Origin: Prolixibacteraceae bacterium
GTDB lineage: Bacteria > Bacteroidota > Bacteroidia > Bacteroidales > Prolixibacteraceae
NCBI GenBank assembly: GCA_023229575.1
Contig: JALNYZ010000050.1
Coordinates: 1-21,784, forward strand
Direction: 5' to 3'
Length of the DNA stretch: 21,784 bases
Part shown: positions 1-5,167 of the stretch, piece by piece
Layout: each line of letters opens with the position of its first letter
How positions within the stretch are numbered: the stretch's first letter is position 1
Translations under genes and position numbers: made by a program
Notes under the pieces: generated by a model
Seen by the model: the letters and a program-made list of their open reading frames with translations, nothing else
What the model was told of the DNA's origin: nothing
Databases searched by the model: none

Positions 1-84
1 GAACAACTAATGAAAACCGCCGCGGTACGAAAGTATGCCAGGTGGTGTGGGAGGACAGCGGTGTGAGCCGCTTCCTACCCGATT
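1..84 (+). mobile_element. 3' end of a group II intron (domains V and VI)
   Basis: Domain V is seen at 16-46. An outer stem pairs ACCGCC (16-21) with GGTGGT (41-46), and an inner stem is capped by a GAAA tetraloop (29-32). Domain VI follows at 49-80: GGGAGGA pairs with the 73-80 segment, and AGCGG (57-61) pairs with CCGCT (68-72). It leaves an unpaired A at 77, eight nucleotides from the proposed 3' end GATT (81-84). A bulged branch-point A at 7-8 nt from the 3' splice site is the hallmark of group II introns. The intron-encoded reverse transcriptase would lie upstream, outside the window, so completeness cannot be judged. The open frame crossing this stretch (35-334) is not a convincing protein. 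Confidence 0.68.
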
Positions 85-200
85 AGCCCGGGGTAAAGCG
101 ACGAAGGAGCGACACCCCGGGTTGGGAATGATGAAGAAAGAGCCGTCCGCGATATCATGCAGAGAAATGAGATTGGATCGTTTCGGACGGAAGGAACGAA
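85..200. repeat. GC-rich double hairpin, REP-like element
   Basis: Two perfect stems sit in tandem directly after the intron end. CCCGGGGT (87-94) pairs with ACCCCGGG (114-121), and CCGTCCG (143-149) pairs with CGGACGG (184-190). The composition is far more GC-rich than the AT-rich DNA that follows. From memory, a CCCGGGGT...ACCCCGGG hairpin of this kind recurs in Bacteroidota intergenic DNA; this was not checked against any database. The element may be the intron's insertion target, because the intron's 3' boundary abuts the first stem by two bases. Confidence 0.5.
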
Positions 201-519
201 GGATGAAAGGGGCGCTAATGGCGGATTTTCTTATTCGGTCAACGGTGATTAGTCAATTTATAAAAAGCGAGAGAAAATTACCCACAAGATTCTGCAAGAT
301 TGATTTCCAATTCAATAATCTTACTCCTATTTAATTTATTACTTTTACAAATACACTCCGATAGAATCCGTACATAGCCGTAATTCGCAAGCTTACTGTG
401 CACTGTTTCTTCGTGCATTGAAACGTTATGGACAACCTTAAGTCGGCTTTAACGAGTGATTTTATTTGAAAATTATAAAGTGATAATTTGTAAAGTATTT
501 AATCAATATTGGTAAAAAG
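201..519. other. Gene-free accessory DNA with an AACGTTAT site
   Basis: No credible gene is seen here. The stretch becomes AT-rich, and the only distinctive feature is AACGTTAT at 422-429. The same octamer occurs at 2215-2222 in another gene-free gap. The last 60 bases before the 520 gene are very AT-rich and probably hold its promoter, but no clear TTTG/TAnnTTTG pair could be fixed. Confidence 0.5.
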
Positions 520-1218
520 ATGAGAGATGATTTCCCTGAAGATGTTAAGCGGATACTGGCTGCTAGAGCAGTCAATGTTTGTTCGAATCCCAAATGCAAG
601 CAGCCGACGAGTGGACCCTCTGAAACTGATAAAGCAGTAACAAATGTTGGGGTTGCGTCACACATAACAGCAGCTTCTACAGGTGGATCTCGTTACAACC
701 CATCCCTTACACCTACAGAGCGTTCTGCAATTGTAAATGGGATATGGCTCTGCCAGAAGTGCGGAAAAGCTGTAGATGATGATTCCAACACTTACACCGT
801 GGAGATTCTAAATAACTGGAAAAATAAAGCAGAAGAGGCTGCACGAAGAGCTATAGAAAGCGGATATCGGCCTCAACCGCTAACTATCAATGCTAAAGTA
901 CTAGTCCACAAAGCTTACTTTAATGGAAATCCTACTCAAAATTACTTCATAAAGATCACAAACACTACTCGCGAATCAGATATTGAAATTACTCATGTGT
1001 GGTATGAATCAGACAATTTTAGCGTAGATATACTTGCTGCTAAATTGCCTAAAAGGTTAAAACCATTTGAAACACACGAGACATGGATTCCTGTCGCAAA
1101 AATTCTCGATCATGTTAATGTTTATCAGAATTTTAGAGTTGTGATTTCAAGTGGAGAAGTTTTTACTTCTCAACAAAACATGAGTGTTAGACCATTTGGT
1201 TTTGTTGCTGGATTTTGA
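520..1218 (+). CDS. HNH-type endonuclease with beta-rich C-terminal domain
   Basis: Protein of 232 aa. The first ~105 residues carry a zinc-binding HNH-like module: C21 and C26 (CSNPKC), H48 in VASHITAAS, the GG pair at 55-56, N73 and C78-x2-C81. A segment reading VDDD follows where many HNH enzymes have the last His. The family binds a metal in a beta-beta-alpha fold and cuts DNA or RNA. Residues ~108-232 look like a beta-sandwich (YFIKITN, DIEITHVWYE, LKPFETHETWIP) of unknown role, perhaps a sensing or binding part. There is no signal peptide or membrane helix, so it should be cytoplasmic. The gene stands alone in an AT-rich accessory block beside HEPN genes, which suggests defence or mobile-element biology by context only. 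The HNH assignment is fairly secure; the biological role is unknown. Confidence 0.75.
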   Translation: MRDDFPEDVKRILAARAVNVCSNPKCKQPTSGPSETDKAVTNVGVASHITAASTGGSRYNPSLTPTERSAIVNGIWLCQKCGKAVDDDSNTYTVEILNNWKNKAEEAARRAIESGYRPQPLTINAKVLVHKAYFNGNPTQNYFIKITNTTRESDIEITHVWYESDNFSVDILAAKLPKRLKPFETHETWIPVAKILDHVNVYQNFRVVISSGEVFTSQQNMSVRPFGFVAGF

Positions 1219-1352
1219 TTCTTATTTTTAGATAGACTCTCAAAATAAATAAATGATTGACGAAGTTTTCGAAAGGCAGCTCATAACTCCTACCATACGC
1301 GTAGTTGCGGAATTTATGCACCATTAAAAAAATACGATCAGGGAATGTTAAT

Positions 1353-2084
1353 ATGAAAAAATTACCCGACAGAAAATATGTAAATATGATTAAAGTTGAT
1401 TGGTCATATGATGATTTAATAAAGGATATTGAATTACCTAAAACGTTAACTGATTTAAATAATTTTGATCAAGCATATTTTTTTACCGAAGGCAATTACA
1501 TAATTCAGGGTTTTCTTTACATTCATAATAATAAACTGTTGGTTATTCCTGAGCCAGAACCAAGTATATTGTATTATGCAAATGCTTTAAGAGTTGTTGA
1601 AACAATAATAGAAAACCGAGACAAAATTTTCATCCTTGTTGGAATTGAAAATGCACATAAAATTGATGTGCTGTTTAGTGATTTTTATATTGATGCTTTC
1701 AACTTTGTGATTAATTTATTTGCCTCAATAGAAGCTTTTAATAATAGTGTAATCCCTGAAGATTTTACTTATCGTGATAGGAAGAGGCTTTTAAATAGAG
1801 AAAAGATCCAAAGATTTGCTTCACCTGATCTCAAAATTGAGTCTATTATTCCCAAAATATTTGGAAAATCATTTATTGACGACAATAAGGAAGGGCATTT
1901 AATTATTAGCAAACTGAAAAACATTAGAGATAATTTAATTCACACAAAAAATCAAAGTGAGAATTGGGCAGCATCATACAGGAATATTTTTAGAGACTTA
2001 TTGTCATTTGATTATGAAAAAGCATTAGAAAGCGCAAAAGAATATATGAACTTTTATAAAAATGATTGGATAGAAAATAAATAA
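1353..2084 (+). CDS. Unknown protein with HEPN-like C-terminal motif
   Basis: Protein of 243 aa, not assigned to a named family. The ATG at 1353 is chosen over an in-frame TTG at 1305 because the peptide before it looks untranslated. The N-terminal ~110 residues are mixed alpha/beta. The rest is helical, with an acidic-Asn segment (E127...N130) and then KLKNIRDNLIHTK, in which R192 and H197 form R-x4-H. That motif, spaced after an acidic helix, is typical of HEPN-fold ribonucleases; assigning it here is an inference from the motif alone. There is no signal peptide or membrane segment. The gene is strikingly AT-rich compared with the core genes downstream, in keeping with horizontal transfer. 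It sits between an HNH gene and a HEPN/MNT pair. Confidence 0.65.
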   Translation: MKKLPDRKYVNMIKVDWSYDDLIKDIELPKTLTDLNNFDQAYFFTEGNYIIQGFLYIHNNKLLVIPEPEPSILYYANALRVVETIIENRDKIFILVGIENAHKIDVLFSDFYIDAFNFVINLFASIEAFNNSVIPEDFTYRDRKRLLNREKIQRFASPDLKIESIIPKIFGKSFIDDNKEGHLIISKLKNIRDNLIHTKNQSENWAASYRNIFRDLLSFDYEKALESAKEYMNFYKNDWIENK

Positions 2085-2100
2085 AAACGAAAGCATAATA

Positions 2101-2222
2101 GCGTGTATAATTAATGGTGGGTTTCGTGCTGATTGCATGCATTCTGCCAGGCAACTTGGGCGATTGCGGTTCGACAGGAAAGCAACCAGAAATCCGCCAT
2201 CATTCATTACTTCAAACGTTAT
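2101..2222. repeat. Long imperfect hairpin ending in AACGTTAT
   Basis: The arm at 2108-2125 pairs imperfectly with the arm at 2189-2209 (ATGGTGGGTTTC against GAAATCCGCCAT, with bulges). They enclose ~63 nt with small internal palindromes such as TGCCAGGCA. AACGTTAT follows at 2215-2222. A bulged long hairpin closed by a GTTA-containing core between unrelated accessory genes resembles an attC-like recombination site. The core does not match the strict integron GTTRRRY consensus, so this stays a suggestion. Confidence 0.4.
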
Positions 2223-2252
2223 AGGGTATTAACATTGTCCCATTTCTCGCCG

Positions 2253-2283
2253 TTAGTTTGAAGTGAAAAATTTGATACCTTTG
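2253..2283 (+). promoter_or_regulatory. Bacteroidota-type promoter of the HEPN/MNT pair
   Basis: TACCTTTG at 2276-2283 is an exact match to the TAnnTTTG -7 box of the Bacteroidota primary sigma factor. TTAG at 2253-2256 lies 19 nt upstream, the right spacing for the TTTG -33 box with one mismatch. Transcription would start near 2290, giving a leader of about 20 nt before the ATG at 2312. The promoter lies downstream of the AACGTTAT site, so the pair carries its own promoter. Confidence 0.5.
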
Positions 2284-2311
2284 TGTCAATGGCATTCTAT
2301 TTCAGTATTGT

Positions 2312-2710
2312 ATGGATAATGAATTTGACAAAGAACGCATTATAAATCATTGGATTGAAAGTTCTGATAATGATTTCAAGGCAATGGTTGACTTATATCA
2401 GACCAAGAATAACAATTGGGCGTTGTTTATGGGGCATTTAGTGATTGAAAAATTACTTAAAGCATTATATGTGAAGTCTAAAGGAGAATTTCCTCCAATG
2501 GTACATGATTTGAGAAGGATTTGTGAGAAAGCTGAAATTGACATTGATTTGTCACAGCAAATTCTTTTGGATAGTATCTCAAGGTTCAATATAAATGCCA
2601 GATACGATGATTACAAACAAAGCTTTTATCAACTTTGTACAGATAGCTTTACGGCGGAATGGATAGAAAAAATTAAAGAGTGTCGGTTATGGATAAAAAC
2701 GAAGCTTTAA
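2312..2710 (+). CDS. HEPN-domain protein, probable toxin of HEPN/MNT pair
   Basis: Protein of 132 aa, a single HEPN domain (PF05168-like). Visible hallmarks are GHLVIEKLLKAL (residues 41-52), the HDL segment at 65-67, and the late RFNINARYDDY region with R91 and R97-Y98. HEPN proteins are helical bundles that often act as ribonucleases. In HepT-type pairs the HEPN toxin is controlled by a partner nucleotidyltransferase. The canonical R-x4-H is not clean here, so catalytic activity is uncertain. The downstream MNT gene starts inside this gene, a 22-nt overlap that implies translational coupling and joint function. Cytoplasmic; AT-rich like the preceding accessory genes. The alternative role is a substrate-binding partner of the nucleotidyltransferase rather than a toxin. 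Confidence 0.85.
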   Translation: MDNEFDKERIINHWIESSDNDFKAMVDLYQTKNNNWALFMGHLVIEKLLKALYVKSKGEFPPMVHDLRRICEKAEIDIDLSQQILLDSISRFNINARYDDYKQSFYQLCTDSFTAEWIEKIKECRLWIKTKL

Positions 2711-3003
2711 AGATTAGCAAAGGCTATTTACAACGGGTTCGAAATTCTGATTTGGGGTTTTCTGAAGCGTGGTTGTTTGGGTCATATGCAAGAGGTAATC
2801 AACACGATAATAGTGATATAGACATTGCAATTGTGCTTAAGGACAATGTAAACCATACTTTTGAAACCGAAGTTAAGCTAATGGTTATTCGTAGAGGTGA
2901 CGAAACTTTAATTGAACCGCATGCGTTTACCAAGGCTGAGTTTGACGATAGGACTCCAATTGTAAATCAGATAATAAAATACGGCGTAAGAATTGAAATT
3001 TAA
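2689..3003 (+). CDS. Minimal nucleotidyltransferase (MNT) antitoxin
   Basis: Protein of 104 aa from the ATG at 2689; a GTG at 2680 would add three residues. The polymerase-beta signature is complete: G31-S32 in LFGSYARG, and D43 and D45 in NSDIDIAIV, the metal-binding aspartates. Minimal nucleotidyltransferases of this size pair with HEPN proteins. Several studied MntA antitoxins transfer AMP to a tyrosine of the HEPN partner and so block it. The gene overlaps the HEPN gene by 22 nt and shares its promoter. The third catalytic acidic residue could lie in the later ETLIEPHAF region but cannot be fixed by eye. It converges with the prenyltransferase gene, 36 nt away. Confidence 0.88.
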   Translation: MDKNEALKISKGYLQRVRNSDLGFSEAWLFGSYARGNQHDNSDIDIAIVLKDNVNHTFETEVKLMVIRRGDETLIEPHAFTKAEFDDRTPIVNQIIKYGVRIEI

Positions 3004-3039
3004 TGCGCGCAACTCGTCTACCGCCTTTAGTTTCAACTG

Positions 3040-3897
3040 TTAGAAGTACAACGACCCAATCACAAACACGGCAAAAACAACTCCCGAAATCCCGTTCATA
3101 GTGCCGAATGCCAGATTGACCCTGCTCAGGTCGTCTGCTTTAACTATCAGGTGCTGGTACACCATCAGAATCCCGAAAAAGCCGGCACCCAGCCAGTAAA
3201 TAAAATTGGCTTCCATGACCAATCCCGCTGCAATCACAAGAACAAAGGTCGCCACGTGCAGCAAGACTGAGATTCGTAACGCGTTTTTCACACCTGTGAG
3301 AACCGGAATACTCTGCAAAAGGTACTGCCGGTCGAACTCGACATCCTGGCAAGCATAAATAATATCGAACCCGCTTACCCAGAAAAAGACAACACCGGAA
3401 AAAAGCAAAGGTGCTACTGCGAACGACCCGGTTACAGCCAGCCAGGCCCCGATGGGTGCAAGCGACAACCCAAGGCTAAGCACAAAATGGCAAAGCGGTG
3501 TGATTCGCTTGGTATAACTGTATCCCAAAACAACAAACAAAGCGACGGGTGAGAGGGCGAAGCACAAAGGATTAATCATATAGGTGACGGCCACAAACAG
3601 CAAGGCATTAACGATGACAAACACAAGGGCTTTGGGCGCGGAGACCAATCCTGCAGGGATCTCCCGGTTGGCCGTACGGGGATTGGCCGCATCAAATCTT
3701 CGGTCCAGGTAGCGGTTGAACCCCATGGCCGCATTGCGCGCAAAAACCATCGAAAGAATAACGGTACCCAAAAGCCGCCAGAAATGGACCTGGTCTGTGA
3801 CCATCGTAGCCATAAAAAATCCAATCAGCGCGAAAGGCATCGCGAATATCGTGTGTTCGAATTTAACGAGACGGGAGTAGAGGAGGATTTTGTTCAT
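3040..3897 (-). CDS. UbiA-family polyprenyltransferase, MqnP/UbiA-like
   Basis: Protein of 285 aa, a normal length for the family, with about eight hydrophobic segments spanning the inner membrane. The two prenyl-diphosphate/Mg motifs are present: N61-RYLD-RRFD (61-69), followed by NPRTANRE, and D178-IIYACQD-VEFD (178-189). The family joins a polyprenyl chain to an aromatic acceptor in quinone synthesis. The N-terminus (KFEHTIFAMPFALIG) looks more like the UbiA/MqnP branch than MenA, pointing to menaquinone by the futalosine route, but no neighbouring quinone gene confirms this. Translation starts at the ATG at 3897. Its leader contains the inverted 9-bp repeat shared with the divergent SRPBCC gene. 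Confidence 0.85.
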   Translation of the reverse strand: MNKILLYSRLVKFEHTIFAMPFALIGFFMATMVTDQVHFWRLLGTVILSMVFARNAAMGFNRYLDRRFDAANPRTANREIPAGLVSAPKALVFVIVNALLFVAVTYMINPLCFALSPVALFVVLGYSYTKRITPLCHFVLSLGLSLAPIGAWLAVTGSFAVAPLLFSGVVFFWVSGFDIIYACQDVEFDRQYLLQSIPVLTGVKNALRISVLLHVATFVLVIAAGLVMEANFIYWLGAGFFGILMVYQHLIVKADDLSRVNLAFGTMNGISGVVFAVFVIGSLYF

Positions 3898-3901
3898 AAG
3901 G

Positions 3902-4057
3902 AAGTGCCTAGAGTGCCTAAAGTATTTAAAGTGCCTAAAGTTAAGACATGTTCTTAAGTTGTGGAAACCCTGGTGCTAATTTGTATAAAAATTCAACTAA
4001 TTTTGATTTTCCTATAACTTTAGGCACTCTAGGCACTTTAAATACTTTAGGCACTTA
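3902..4057. repeat. Inverted 9-bp-period repeat between divergent genes
   Basis: Units of AGTGCCTAA run head to tail from 3902 to 3943, one varying as AGTATTTAA and one as AGTGCCTAG. A copy in reverse orientation occupies 4015-4057. In the second block the unit order is shifted by one. The best pairing is a perfect 26-bp inverted repeat, 3912-3937 with 4030-4055, spaced by 92 nt. The blocks lie just before both start codons (3897 and 4063), so they would be in both leaders. Confidence 0.85.
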
Positions 4058-4062
4058 TTACC

Positions 4063-4437
4063 ATGAAAGACTTCAAGAAACGCTACACCCTCAATGCGAC
4101 CCCACAGGATGTTTACAATGCGATGACCAATCCGCTGATGATAGAAATCTGGACCGGTGAGCCCGTGGTGATGAGTACCGAGCCGGGCAGTGAATTTGAG
4201 ATCTGGGACGGCGCCATCACCGGGCAAAACCTCGAATTTATCCAGGACAAACTGATTGTTCAGAAATGGTTCTTTGGCGAGGAGGCCGATTCCATTGTGA
4301 CCATCAAACTCCATCCCGACAGGAAGGGAACCCTTGTGGAACTGCACCAAACCAATATTCCCGACAACGCCTACGAAAACATGGTTGAAGGCTGGGACCA
4401 GGATTACTTTGGGAATTTGAGGCAGCTCTACGAATAG
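4063..4437 (+). CDS. SRPBCC/AHSA1-like ligand-binding domain protein
   Basis: Protein of 124 aa, a single small SRPBCC (START-like) domain. The pattern fits the AHSA1 branch: N-terminal TPQDVYNAMTNP helix, then IEIWTG, strands ending at FEIWDGAITG, LIVQKWFFGEEAD, and a C-terminal helix with WDQDYFGNLRQLY. Such proteins form a helix-grip pocket for a hydrophobic ligand or act as co-chaperone-like parts. The substrate here is unknown. There is no signal peptide. The gene is divergent from the prenyltransferase gene. After the stop come 222 nt of non-coding repeat-like DNA, so it is probably monocistronic. The family is fairly certain, the function not. Confidence 0.85.
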   Translation: MKDFKKRYTLNATPQDVYNAMTNPLMIEIWTGEPVVMSTEPGSEFEIWDGAITGQNLEFIQDKLIVQKWFFGEEADSIVTIKLHPDRKGTLVELHQTNIPDNAYENMVEGWDQDYFGNLRQLYE

Positions 4438-4513
4438 AAGGACTGGGACGACTAAGAAGATTGAAACGGGGAAACGATGAAACAGAGAAATTGAGAAGAT
4501 GCAACGGAGAACC

Positions 4514-4541
4514 GGTCCCTGAGCGAAGTCGAAGGGTCGAA
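4514..4541. repeat. Dispersed CCCTGAGCGAAGTCGAAGGG-type repeat
   Basis: A sequence of the CCCTGAGCGAAGTCGAAGGG type with weak self-complementarity at its ends lies here. From memory, relatives of it are scattered in many genomes; not checked. Beyond it, 4560-4660 holds degenerate CCTTCGTGT and GTCACAAAG copies and no gene. Confidence 0.45.
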
Positions 4542-4659
4542 GAGTTAATGTTCAATGCAATCTTCCTTAGAGTTCCTTCGTGTATCCCTTAGGGACCTTC
4601 GTGTTAAAAATTTAACCACCAAGGTCACAAAGGTTTGCACAAAGTGTCACAAAGTAAAA

Positions 4660-5166
4660 CTACCTCGGACTAATTCTCAATCTCATCAAATAGTCGTCCA
4701 TTACATACCCTTTCCCAATGTCGGTAACCACTTCGCCGTAGTTTTCGAATCCCAGTTTTTCGTAAGCACAGATTGAGTTGAGGTTCTGCTTGTTAACCGT
4801 TAGCGTGATGTAAGGCGCCCCGTTCTCCCTGCATTTTGTTTTCAGAAAGTCTATGGCAGCGTGTCCGATTCCCTTTCCGCGTTCCATGCTAAGAATATAC
4901 AATTTGCTGAGAAATAGTTCGTTGTGCTTTTCGATAATCCCGATATAACCAACAGGTACAGAATCAGAATGGATCAAGAAATAGGAATTGCCTTCCTGAT
5001 CCATCTGTGCCAGGATCGACTTCGGGGTCTGGTATTTTGCCAGCATGTAATCCACCTGGTCCCTGCCGATGATGGGTGAATAATGGTCCGGCCATATGGT
5101 TTTGGCCAAACTTGCTACCACATCAACTTGTGATGAAGTGGTAACCTTGATAATCTGAACTTCCAT
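4660..5166 (-). CDS. GNAT-family N-acetyltransferase
   Basis: Protein of 168 aa with a full GNAT fold. The acetyl-CoA site is at residues 89-101 (LYILSMERGKGIG, matching Q/R-x2-G-x-G/A). It is followed by the helix HAAIDFLKTKC, the strand ITLTVNKQN and the closing NSICAYEKLGF motif. The enzyme transfers an acetyl group from acetyl-CoA to an amine; the substrate (small molecule or protein N-terminus/lysine) cannot be read from sequence. The ATG at 5166 follows the pheT stop codon by one base, so the two genes almost surely share a transcript and translation is probably coupled. Relatives in Bacteroidota are usually just called GNAT or RimI-like. Cytoplasmic. Confidence 0.88.
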   Translation of the reverse strand: MEVQIIKVTTSSQVDVVASLAKTIWPDHYSPIIGRDQVDYMLAKYQTPKSILAQMDQEGNSYFLIHSDSVPVGYIGIIEKHNELFLSKLYILSMERGKGIGHAAIDFLKTKCRENGAPYITLTVNKQNLNSICAYEKLGFENYGEVVTDIGKGYVMDDYLMRLRISPR

Positions 5167-5167
5167 T

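Noticed and set aside
35..334. 99-codon open frame at the window start
   Set aside because: It runs through the intron's domains V/VI and the hairpin repeat; its composition follows RNA structure, not a protein.
3902..4057. Repeat arrays as a CRISPR
   Set aside because: Units are 9 bp and directly tandem with no spacers.
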